From DAISKN01 sp963716925 (GTDB taxonomy: Bacteria; Acidobacteriota; Vicinamibacteria; Marinacidobacterales; SMYC01), in contig CAVQUX010000006.1 of assembly GCA_963716925.1 (NCBI GenBank), positions 434,001 to 498,000 on the forward strand: DNA of 64,000 nucleotides, written 5' to 3'. Under the pieces are notes generated by a model, which saw nothing but the letters and a program-made list of their open reading frames with translations, did not search any database and had not been told where the DNA came from. Positions 10,447 to 19,266 of the stretch are shown piece by piece. The position numbers and the translations under genes were made by a program. The first letter of the stretch is position 1, and each line of letters begins with the position of its first letter.

Positions 10447-12663
10447 CTACTTCCCCGGCGCTTCGACCGGCTCGGAGCATTTTCCGAAGTCGTAGTCGTA
10501 GCTCATGACGTCGTGCAGCATCGTCATCATCTGCAGCTGGCTCATGCCGTAGAGACAGGCGAAGCCGTCGAGTACATCCACCAGGTCCGGTCCGGACTGC
10601 CCGCGATCCTCGTAGTCGGGGTGCTCGGCTCCCGAGTTCTGGGGCAGGTACAGGAGGTTCACGCCGTTCATGAGATGGTGGGTGGGGTCGGTGGAGCTGC
10701 CGCCGCCGTCCCACTGGTCGAACTCACCGAATCCGAAGTCCTCCGGCTCGGGAACGGTCGGCCCCGCGTCGTGCAGGTCCCAGAAGATCCTCCAGGTCCA
10801 GCCCTGGCCGGGATTCGAGTCGGAGACGTTCTCAAGGACGACGGCGCCCGCATCCTCGTCCCAGTTGCCCTGGACGTCGAGGGTCTCGGCATCGATGGAC
10901 TCGCGCGCCGCCATCCAGGGCGTGCCCAGGATCATCCCCGCGCGCACGTTCGCCATCGGCTCGCCCCACCGGCCGTAGTTCAGGAGTCCGTCCTTCACCA
11001 GGACTCCGCCGTCGAAGTAGTGCCCCGTCTCGTGCAGCACGCCGAAGACCGACCACTCCATGTCGGGGGGCAAATAGATCAGGTTGGAATTGGACTTCGA
11101 GTACATGGCGAAGTTGTCGCTGGCGTTCAGGGCGCCGTCGGTGAGCACGACGTTGATCTGGGGCAGCTTGCTTCCGGAGACGAGCTGGCGATAGTAGTCG
11201 AGAGCCATCATGACGTTCTCGAGGATGGTCAGCGCCCGGGCCACCTCGCCGGATCGCGAGAGCTTCCCCGCCTCGTAGAGGGCTCCTTCGTCGAAGCGGA
11301 AGAAGTGCTCGTCGATCTCTTTCCCTCCGGCGCACAAGCCGCCGAGGCACGACTCCGCCGCTTTCGCGTCCGCTTCCGGATTGAAGGTGCCGACCCTCCC
11401 GGCGATGACCGTGTAGAGGTCGGGATCGTCCACCAGGTCGCCCAGGACCTCAGGGGCGGGTGAGGCGGTGTAGAGGCCGAGCGCCACCTGCTTTCCCGCT
11501 CCCGGACCGGTGACGGAATAGACGGTGACGGTGGCGTCCTCGTCCCCGCACCAGCTCTGGAACACGACGGAGTAGTCGCCGTCCGAGCTGGTGTAGGTGT
11601 CGTGATGGAGCCCGCATCCGTCCGCCACTCGCACCATCACTTCGCGCGCGGGCGCGACCGAAGTGAACAGGTCCGAATACTCGTACTGCGGCGCCTTGTC
11701 GTGTGCCGGCCCGCCCGGGTCGGCTCCCAGCACGCGGCGATCGTGGGTGATGGTTCCGTAGACGCGGTAGACGCCGGTGGGCTCCTGGCAATAGGGCTTC
11801 ACCGTTTCGGGATCGGCGTCGCAGTCGAGAGACCAGGCGAACTGCCGTGCTCCACCGACCGCGTGGTTCCCGGAAGCGGCGTCGTAGATGCCGACCTGGA
11901 CGGAGAAGACCTTGTCTTCGGCGAGGTCGTGCTGCAACGTCAGCTCGAGCGGGTACTGACACAGGCCTGAGGCGCAGCTCGCTGGACGGCTGGTGTCGAT
12001 GGGAACGGCGAAATGGCCGGAGGTCCCCACCTGGCTCAGTTCCAGCGAAGCGACGGCTGCGGGACCGAGCTTCGGCAGACCGATCTCGATCTGAAGCCGG
12101 GTCCCTGCGGGGATGCCCCGGGAGTCGTCGAACAGCTTCGGCTCCGGCGGTCCGGGAATCCCTTTCAGGTCCGCCGCGAACCGTGCCTCGCCGATCCGGA
12201 TGCGGTCGTCGCGCCGGCGTCGCCTGTCCGGATCACGGGCCAGGAAGCTCGCCTGGGCGAGGATCACGCTCGCACGGCCCTCCGGCAGGTATCGGATGTC
12301 GACGGACTGCGTCTTCCGGTTCCGGAACGAATCCAGGGCTGCGACACGCACCTCGTAGTCGCCGCTCGGCCGCCCGTTGTCCGGCGAGAGGCGGTATTCG
12401 ATGCGGTATCCTCTTTCGAGCTCCACCACGCGCTCGGCGCCCGCGCGATAGACGGAATCGACCGCCGAGAAGTCGGCGCTGAGGCGGAGCCCCGGCTCCG
12501 CGCTCACGTGGAGCACGACCGAGTCGCCCCTTTCGTACCAGGGCCTGGAGGTCGCGACCGAATCGATCGTCACTCGTTCCGCCATCGGCCGCGTCGCGAG
12601 CGTGGCGGGAGACGCCGACACCGGCAGCAGTGAGAGGAAAAAAAGGCCAGCCATCCGTTTCAT
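10447..12663 (-). CDS. Secreted HExxH zinc-metalloprotease-like protein
   Basis: A 738-residue exported protein with an N-terminal signal (AGLFFLSLLPVSASPA) and then several beta-rich domains (residues ~25-450; a region ~110-130 and ~300-380 resembles bacterial surface beta domains). The likely catalytic part is near residue 545: VFGVLHETGHYFDGG carries the HExxH zinc motif, and a downstream Glu (RWGEPMANVRAG) could be the third ligand. Start ATG 12663 follows AAGGAGG. The gene is just upstream of the SUMF1-like gene (three-base gap). It has no clear named family from memory; activity is inferred from the motif alone. Confidence 0.7.
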   Translation of the reverse strand: MKRMAGLFFLSLLPVSASPATLATRPMAERVTIDSVATSRPWYERGDSVVLHVSAEPGLRLSADFSAVDSVYRAGAERVVELERGYRIEYRLSPDNGRPSGDYEVRVAALDSFRNRKTQSVDIRYLPEGRASVILAQASFLARDPDRRRRRDDRIRIGEARFAADLKGIPGPPEPKLFDDSRGIPAGTRLQIEIGLPKLGPAAVASLELSQVGTSGHFAVPIDTSRPASCASGLCQYPLELTLQHDLAEDKVFSVQVGIYDAASGNHAVGGARQFAWSLDCDADPETVKPYCQEPTGVYRVYGTITHDRRVLGADPGGPAHDKAPQYEYSDLFTSVAPAREVMVRVADGCGLHHDTYTSSDGDYSVVFQSWCGDEDATVTVYSVTGPGAGKQVALGLYTASPAPEVLGDLVDDPDLYTVIAGRVGTFNPEADAKAAESCLGGLCAGGKEIDEHFFRFDEGALYEAGKLSRSGEVARALTILENVMMALDYYRQLVSGSKLPQINVVLTDGALNASDNFAMYSKSNSNLIYLPPDMEWSVFGVLHETGHYFDGGVLVKDGLLNYGRWGEPMANVRAGMILGTPWMAARESIDAETLDVQGNWDEDAGAVVLENVSDSNPGQGWTWRIFWDLHDAGPTVPEPEDFGFGEFDQWDGGGSSTDPTHHLMNGVNLLYLPQNSGAEHPDYEDRGQSGPDLVDVLDGFACLYGMSQLQMMTMLHDVMSYDYDFGKCSEPVEAPGK

Positions 12664-12903
12664 GCCGCAATCCTCCTTGGCGCGAGCGCCCGACGATTTG
12701 GGGGTCGCTCAAGGAACGAAACCACGGGCGGATTCCCCTCACGTTCCCGGTGAATTCTTTTCATTCGCCGAGGGTGATGCCGATGGCCGGATACTCCCGC
12801 CAGAACGCATGGGACAGGAGGGCATAAATCAAGCTCTGGAACCCTGGCGCCGGCTCCGGTGTCGAACCCAGGGAGAACGAACGAGCCTAGAGGAGTCGCG
12901 CCG

Positions 12904-13578
12904 ATGACGAGAGAGAGACTGTTTGGCTGGGTGAGCTCCGTGGCCCTTCAGGTTTTCGCGCTGGGAGCGCTCGGAGTCTCGCCGCTCTGGAGATACGACG
13001 ACTTGCCGACACCGCACAACGCCGTCCCGCTCCGCGCCTACGTGCGGGTCATCGAGACGCCGAAGGCTCCCGTCGAGCGCAGAGCCGCCGCGCGCGGCCG
13101 GTCGAAGCCGGATGTCTCCCGCGTCTTCACGGATTTCGTCGCTCCCGTGGCGATTCCGGATGAGATCGCCGAAGACCCGGGATTCTCTGGCGAGAGCACC
13201 GAAGGCGATCCGCTCGGAGTCCCTTTCGGAATCCCCGGCTCGCCGACGGAGGCGCCGCCGGTCGCGATTCGGCGACCGCCTCCTCCGGATCCCTTGCGCG
13301 TGGGAGGCAGCGTCGTCGCGCCGAGAAAGAGGCACAACGTCAACCCGACCTACCCCCCGGTCGCGGCCGCGGCGCGAGTTCAGGGAACGGTGATCCTCGA
13401 GGCCACCATCGACGAGGACGGGAACGTCGTGAACCTGAGCGTCCTTCGATCGGTGCCGCTCCTGGACGGGGCGGCGCTCGAGGCAGTCCGTCAGTGGAAG
13501 TACGAACCGACTCTCCTCAACGGGAGCCCGGTCCCCATCCTGATGTCGGTCAGCGTCCGCTTCGAGCTCGGCCGCTGA
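12904..13578 (+). CDS. Energy transducer TonB-like protein
   Basis: A 224-residue protein with one N-terminal membrane segment (WVSSVALQVFALGALGVSPLW), a proline-rich linker (PPVAIRRPPPPDPLRVGG) and a C-terminal TonB_C domain: NPTYPPVAAAARVQGTVILEATIDEDGNV, ending RQWKYEPTLLNGSPVPI. It probably spans the inner membrane and drives TonB-dependent receptors; the receptor gene starts 0.5 kb downstream. ATG 12904 follows AGAGGAG. The gene's last 29 bases overlap the end of the convergent NTF2-like gene. Confidence 0.8.
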   Translation: MTRERLFGWVSSVALQVFALGALGVSPLWRYDDLPTPHNAVPLRAYVRVIETPKAPVERRAAARGRSKPDVSRVFTDFVAPVAIPDEIAEDPGFSGESTEGDPLGVPFGIPGSPTEAPPVAIRRPPPPDPLRVGGSVVAPRKRHNVNPTYPPVAAAARVQGTVILEATIDEDGNVVNLSVLRSVPLLDGAALEAVRQWKYEPTLLNGSPVPILMSVSVRFELGR

Positions 13579-14011
13579 CGCGCGGAAGGGCGAGGGCGCG
13601 CTCCTGGGCCCGCGCGAGGAGATCGGGCCCTCCTTCCTGATAGAAGACGTCGAGACGGATGCTGGAGATCCTGAAGCCGCCGTCCCGCCTCGTGAGCGCG
13701 ATCCGATAGTGACCCGCGACCATCCAGACGGATCCCTCGAGGTAGTGATAGGCGCGCACGTGGGTCTCGACCGCGGCGGCATCCCGCCCCCGTTCTTCGA
13801 TCCGGAGCGGGCCCAGGAGGTGCTGGGTCGCGTCGAACCCGGGAACGATACCCTGCCACGACTCGATGAGCTCGTCGCGCGTGGGATGGGCGGCCTCCCC
13901 TCCGAAGAGCGATGTGTAGTCGACCTCGATTCGATCGTCGAGCGCGGATCTCACCCCGTCCCAGTCGAGGGCGTCGATGGCGTGGAACAGGTCGAGGATC
14001 GTCGTTTCCAT
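13550..14011 (-). CDS. SnoaL/NTF2-like protein
   Basis: 153 residues with the SnoaL-like cone fold signature: ILDLFHAIDALDWDGVRSALDDRIEVDYTSLFGG, then RDELIESWQGIVPGFDATQHLLGP and the late strands VWMVAGHYRIALTRRDGGFRISS. Such proteins are usually small isomerases, hydrolases or ligand-binding domains; nothing identifies the ligand. It faces tonB (29-bp overlap) and lies 34 bp from the divergent TonB-receptor start. Confidence 0.7.
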   Translation of the reverse strand: METTILDLFHAIDALDWDGVRSALDDRIEVDYTSLFGGEAAHPTRDELIESWQGIVPGFDATQHLLGPLRIEERGRDAAAVETHVRAYHYLEGSVWMVAGHYRIALTRRDGGFRISSIRLDVFYQEGGPDLLARAQERALALPRVSGRARSGR

Positions 14012-14045
14012 TGGATTATAGTAGCGGGGAACAGGAGGCGATGCG

Positions 14046-17000
14046 ATGAAGGATCGAGGCTTCTTTCTTGCGCTTTCGATCGCGGGAGTCTTGTCGTTCG
14101 CTCACGACGCACCGGCCCAGGTCACCGGCTCGATCTTCGGAGTCGTGAGGGACGCGAGCGGCGGTGTCCTTCCGGGAGCCACGGTGACCGCGACGAGCCC
14201 GGCGCTGCAGCGGGAGAGCGTTTCCACGGTCACCAACGAGGCGGGGGCGTACCGCATCTCGCTCCTGCCGGCAGGTCTCTACGCGGTTCGCGTCGAGCTC
14301 GCGGGGTTCAACCCGCTGAGCCGCACGGAAATCCCCGTGGCGGTGAACCAGGAAGTCGCGCTCGATCTGACGCTCGACGTCGCCGCGGTCACCGAGACGG
14401 TCGAGGTCACGGCGGCGAGTCCCCTGGTCGAGCCCACACGCGCCGACCTCAGCTCCCGCGTGGGAACCCAGACCATCGACGCTTTGCCTCTCAACGGCCG
14501 GAACTTCGAGGATCTCATCGCCCTCGTGCCCGGGACGAAATCCCTCCCCTCCAACCAGCAAGGGGAGGAGGTCTCCATTTTCGGCGAGCGGGGCTCGTCG
14601 ATCTCGTACGTCGTGGACGGGGCGGACAACAACGATCCCTTGAACGGCGGGGCGTTCCAGAGGTTCACCCAGGATTCGATCCAGGAGTTCGAGGTCATCA
14701 CCACCGGCTACGAGGCGGAGTTCGGCCGCGCCCAGGGAGGCGTCATCAACATCATCACCCGCTCGGGCACGAACGAGTTCTCGGGGAGCGCCTTCGGATT
14801 CTTCCGCGACGATTCGCTGGACTCGTCGAACGTCGAGGGGCAGGAGCCGCCGACCCTGGAGCGCCAGCAGTGGGGCGGGACCCTGGGCGGTCCGATCGTA
14901 TCGGACAAGGCGTTCTTCTTCGGCTCGTTCGAGGTCCTGGACGAGACCCGCGGGGTGAACATCGACCGGGCGCAGATCCCCGGCTTCGTGCAGGAAGGGC
15001 TGGCGACGCCCTCCGGCGTCGAAGACTTCGCCCTCGGGCCCAAGACCGACGGATTCACAGGACTCGCCAAGCTCGATTGGAACCTGAACCAGGAGAACCG
15101 TCTCACGTTCTCCGTGAACCGCTCGAGCGACGACGTGGGCGGGGAGATCAGCTCCCCCATCGCCGGCACCATCGCGCTTCCGAGCGCCGAGCGCACCGAG
15201 CTCCGGGAATCGACGAGCTTCTCCGCCAGGGAGACCTGGACGATCTCGAGCGACAGTTTCCTCGAGACCAACTTCAAGCTCATCGACGGCCGCAGCGGGA
15301 ACAACCTCGAGCGCGACCAGCGCCTCGAGCCGATCCTGACCCTGCTGCGGAGCGGGTTTCTCCAGACGGCCGCGCCCTTCGGAGGCAAGTTCGAGCGGAA
15401 CCTCGATCGAACGCAGCTCGGGCAGGCTTTCACCCTCTTCCGCGACCAGTTGCGGGGCGATCACCAATTCAAGCTCGGGTGGGACTGGACCCGCTCCGAC
15501 CTCACGGGCTTCAACGAGGTCACGAACGACGTCGAGTACTCGGCGGCGTTTCTCGCTCCCAACGCGGCCGACATCCAGGGAGCGCTCTTCGAGCGGTTCG
15601 GCTTCGAGCAATCCGCCGCCCGGTTCTTCACCCTTTCCGCGAATCCCGACGGAAGTCTGGACCTCGACATGACGGACAACGGGATTGGCCTGTACGGACA
15701 GGACGAGTGGCGGCCCCGCCCGGACCTCACGCTGAACCTCGGGCTCCGCTACGACTGGTCGAGCCTCTTCGGCGACGACAAGAACAACCTGGCGCCGAGG
15801 CTCGGCTTCGCCTGGGATCTCGGGGGCGGAGCACGAGACGATCCTCAAGGCGAACTTCGGGATCTTCTTCGACCGGAACCTCCTGAGCGCGGCGGCGACG
15901 GTGCCCGAGCTCGGCGGCATCTTCACCCGGTCCGCGTTCGACGTCGCCCTCCCCCGCCTCGGTGTGGACTACAGCGACTCGCTCATCGATCTGGTGATCA
16001 CCTCGGGCTTTCCCGCCGGCGGAGGGGCGCGGACCCCGGCGGAGAACCCCGCGTACCGGCAGTTCGCGGAGGACCTGCGCTCGAATCCCCTCGCGCTCTA
16101 CCAGCTCCTCGGAATCCCCGTCGCCGACCCCGCTCTTCCTCCGGTGGTCACCGCCGACAACATCCAGGCGCCTGAGCGGACTCTCCGCGGCGCAGGCGGT
16201 CAATCTCCTGGAAACGACCTATCCCGGAACCGACTGGGAGTTCTTCGACGTTCCCGGGGGCTCGATCGTGGGCGACGGCGTGCTCTCCTTCTTCCCCCGC
16301 GGCCCGCTCGCCTTCAGCCGCGACCTGTCGGTCTACTCCGAAGCGAAGACCCCCTGGACGCGGGCGTTCACCATCGGAATCGATCGACAGCTGACGAGCG
16401 ACATGAGCCTTTCCGTGAGCTACGTGCACCGGAGGAGCCGGGACCTTCTGACGCGGCGCATCACCAACCTGTACGACGTGTCTCCGGGCGACCCCAATTT
16501 CGGACAGACCACCGACGGCGGACCGCGCCTCAGCCAGGTGACCTACGACGGAAGGATCGACTACGACGGCGTCGTGATAGCGCTCCGCAAGCGCTTCAGC
16601 GAGCGATACACCTTCGGAGTCTCGTACACGGGATCGAGAGCGTACGACAACCTCCTCACCGGCGCCGCGGGGTCCGGCTTCAGCGACAACAACGACCCCG
16701 AGGCCGACTGGGGTCCGTCGAATCTCTCGGCGCCGAACATTTTCGTGACCAACGGCGCCGTCACCGTTCCCTTCGACATCAACGTCAGCGGCATCGTGAG
16801 CTGGCAGAGCGGAGCCGCCTTCAACCCGCGAGGTATCACCGACCAGGACGGCGACGGGCTCGTCGACCAGAGGGACGTGAGCGTTCCCCGGAACGACTTC
16901 CGGACCGACCCGTTCTTCAACATCGATATGAGGGTCGAGAAGGTCTTCCGGGTCGGGAACGACCACTCGTTCGGGATCCTCTTCGAGGCGTTCAATCTCA

Positions 17001-17119
17001 CGAACCAGGCGAACGTGCTGAACGTGAACGCGGTCTCCGGACCCGATTTCGGGACCCCGGTAGCCTACTTCCCCGGACGCGAGATCCAGATCGGCGTGCG
17101 GTACCTCTTCGGGCGCTGA
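14046..17119 (+). CDS. TonB-dependent receptor, Oar-like with CarboxypepD_reg domain, two frameshifts
   Basis: An outer-membrane receptor with a signal peptide, then a carboxypeptidase regulatory-like fold (GSIFGVVRDASGGVLPGATVTAT), a TonB box/plug (TQTIDALPLNGRNFEDLIALVPG; VDGADNNDPLNGGAFQRFTQDSIQEFEV) and a long beta-barrel ending PGREIQIGVRYLFGR with a C-terminal aromatic-rich strand. This is the Oar-type architecture frequent in Acidobacteriota. ATG 14046 follows AGGAGG. Reading switches near 15,835 (into ...HETILKANFGIFFDRN) and near 16,180 (into ...AQAVNLLETTYPG), giving about 1,020 residues; both flanks are conserved, so indels are likely sequence errors. Substrate unknown; the TonB gene nearby may energise it. 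Confidence 0.85.
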
Positions 17120-17123
17120 CGAC

Positions 17124-18377
17124 GTGGACCCGAGGGAAGCCATTCGGCGGGAAGTCGAGAGCGCCCGGGACGAGATCGTCGACTTCACGGCGGAGCTCGT
17201 CCGGGTCCCGAGCGTCAATCCGCCCGGAGACGCCTATCGAGAAGCGGCGGAGGCACTCGGCCGGAAGCTCGACGCGTTCGGTTTCGAGGTCGAGTATCCG
17301 ATAGCCGTTGGTTATCCCGAGCACACGGAGGCGTACCCGCGGGTGAACGTCGTCGGGCTTCGGCGGGGCAAGGAGCCGCGGCCCCTGGTCCATTTGAACG
17401 GCCACATCGACGTCGTCCCCGCCGGGGATGGATGGACGATGGACCCCTTCGGGGGCGCCGTCCGCGACGGGCGCATCTACGGCCGCGGCACTGCGGACAT
17501 GAAAGCGGGAGTCGCGGCGGCGGTCTATGCCGCGGAGTGCGTCAAGCGCGCGGGAGTCGAGCTCGGCGGGAGCGTCGAGGTGAGCGGGACCGTCGACGAG
17601 GAGAGCGGCGGCTTCGCCGGTGCGGCGTTCCTCTGCGAGACGGGCCGCCTCACCCGCGACCGGGTCGACTACGTCATCATCCCCGAGCCCCTCGGCGTCG
17701 ATCGCGTCTGCGTGGGCCACCGCGGCGTCTACTGGTTCGAGGTGACGGCGCACGGCCGGGTGGCGCACGGGAGCATGCCGTTTCTGGGGGTGAGCGCCAT
17801 CGAGCGGATGGGCCGGCTGCTCGAGTCGGTCCGGACCGGGCTCCTGCCGGCGCTCGCGGCGCGAACCACGCGAGTCCCGGTCGTCCCCGAGGGCGCCCGC
17901 AAGGCGACGCTCAACGTGAACTCGATCCTCGGAGGCCAGGCGGGGAAGACTCCTCAGACTCCCTGCGTCGCCGACCGCTGCTCCGCGGTCTTCGATCGCA
18001 GGTTCCTTCTCGAGGAGGGCTTCGAGGCGACGAAGAAGGAAATCGAGGCGCTCCTCGAAAAAGCGGGCGAGGGCTTCGAGCTCCACGACATGATGGTGGT
18101 CCACCCCGTCCAGACTCCGGAGCACTCGCCCCTGATTGCGGCTCTCGAGAAGACCATCCCGGAAGTTCTCGGCCGCAGGGCCACGCGGATCGCGAGCCCT
18201 GGAACTTACGACCACAAGCACGTGACCCGGATCGGCGGCATCGAGGACTGCGTCGCTTACGGCCCCGGAATCCTGGAGCTGGCGCATCAGATCGACGAGT
18301 ACTGCGACGTCGACGACCTCGTGCGGTCCACCGAGGTGCTCGCGCTGACGCTGGTCGATCTCCTCGGGTCGGGCTGA
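17124..18377 (+). CDS. M20-family metallopeptidase (ArgE/DapE/CPG2 type)
   Basis: A 417-residue di-zinc exopeptidase or deacetylase. Visible motifs: VPSVNPPGD, the first metal site LNGHIDVVPAGDGW, the bridging Asp region GRGTADMKAG, the catalytic Glu pair TVDEESGG, and the Asp/Glu and late His ligands in IIPEPLGVDRVCVGHRG and GTYDHKHVTRIGG. Residues ~190-300 form the dimerisation domain. No signal peptide. The start GTG 17124 lies four bases after the receptor's stop, without an obvious ribosome-binding site; the pair may be translationally coupled. Substrate is not resolved among ArgE/DapE-type enzymes. Confidence 0.85.
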   Translation: MDPREAIRREVESARDEIVDFTAELVRVPSVNPPGDAYREAAEALGRKLDAFGFEVEYPIAVGYPEHTEAYPRVNVVGLRRGKEPRPLVHLNGHIDVVPAGDGWTMDPFGGAVRDGRIYGRGTADMKAGVAAAVYAAECVKRAGVELGGSVEVSGTVDEESGGFAGAAFLCETGRLTRDRVDYVIIPEPLGVDRVCVGHRGVYWFEVTAHGRVAHGSMPFLGVSAIERMGRLLESVRTGLLPALAARTTRVPVVPEGARKATLNVNSILGGQAGKTPQTPCVADRCSAVFDRRFLLEEGFEATKKEIEALLEKAGEGFELHDMMVVHPVQTPEHSPLIAALEKTIPEVLGRRATRIASPGTYDHKHVTRIGGIEDCVAYGPGILELAHQIDEYCDVDDLVRSTEVLALTLVDLLGSG

Positions 18378-18429
18378 TTTGCGCTAATCTGGAATCGGAT
18401 TCCAGCGCGCCAAAAAACCAGGAGTATCG

Positions 18430-19266
18430 ATGAGCGAGACGGAGAAGACCCCGCGCATACTGCCGCTCGTCTTGACGATCGTGTTCCTTCTCGTCGCCTC
18501 CGGCCTCGGGTATCTGGGGCTGAAAGTTCTGGATCGGCTCGATGCGATCGAAAGCCAGGTGACGGCTCTGGGAGAAGAAGCGTCGCGGGCGGCCACCGCT
18601 TCGAGCGAAGCGCTCGAGCAGGCTCGACGCGCGGAAGATTCGGCGCGGGCTGCGGCCGAGGGCCGGGAGATCGCAGAGAAGGATAGCGCTCTCGCGCAGG
18701 AAACCGCGGCCACGGCGCAGGAAGAGGCGGCGAGCGCGCAGGAGCAGGCGAAGAGCGCTCGCGAAGAGGCCGATGCGGCCAAGGCGGAAGCGGATCGCAT
18801 CCGGCAGGAAGCGGAAGCGGAGCTCACTCGTCTCGAGGAAGCGCTCAGCAAGGTGGTCGAGACCCGGAGGACGGCGCTCGGCCTGGTGTTGAATCTCGGC
18901 GAGGACTCCATCAAGTTCGACTTCGACGAGGCCGAGCTCAAGCCGAAGGAGCGGGAGCTCCTGAGCCGGATCGCCGGAATCCTCCTCACGTCGTCGGACT
19001 ACACCGTGAGCGTGAACGGCCATACCGACGACGTGGGCACCGAGGACTACAACCAGAAGCTCTCGGAGCGCCGCGCGGAAGTCGTGCACCGCTATCTCCT
19101 CGAGGCGGGCGTTCCCGGCGAGATCATGACCGTCACCGGCTGGGGGAAGACGAAGCCTCGGGTGGAGGGCACTTCCGAAGAGGCGCGGGCGAAGAATCGC
19201 CGCGTGGAGCTCGGGATCGTGAACAGCCGGGTGAACTACCGGCCCACGGCCTTCGACAACCGGTAG
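18430..19266 (+). CDS. OmpA-family peptidoglycan-associated protein with long coiled coil
   Basis: One N-terminal membrane anchor (LPLVLTIVFLLVASGLGYLGL), then about 120 residues of Ala/Glu-rich coiled coil (EEASRAATASSEALEQARRA ...), then an OmpA C-terminal domain (SIKFDFDEAELKPKERELL; VNGHTDDVGTEDYNQKLSERRAEVV; GWGKTKPRVEG; KNRRVEL) that should bind peptidoglycan in the periplasm. ATG 18430 has AGGAG upstream. Its last ~30 bases overlap the end of the convergent kinase gene. Confidence 0.8.
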   Translation: MSETEKTPRILPLVLTIVFLLVASGLGYLGLKVLDRLDAIESQVTALGEEASRAATASSEALEQARRAEDSARAAAEGREIAEKDSALAQETAATAQEEAASAQEQAKSAREEADAAKAEADRIRQEAEAELTRLEEALSKVVETRRTALGLVLNLGEDSIKFDFDEAELKPKERELLSRIAGILLTSSDYTVSVNGHTDDVGTEDYNQKLSERRAEVVHRYLLEAGVPGEIMTVTGWGKTKPRVEGTSEEARAKNRRVELGIVNSRVNYRPTAFDNR

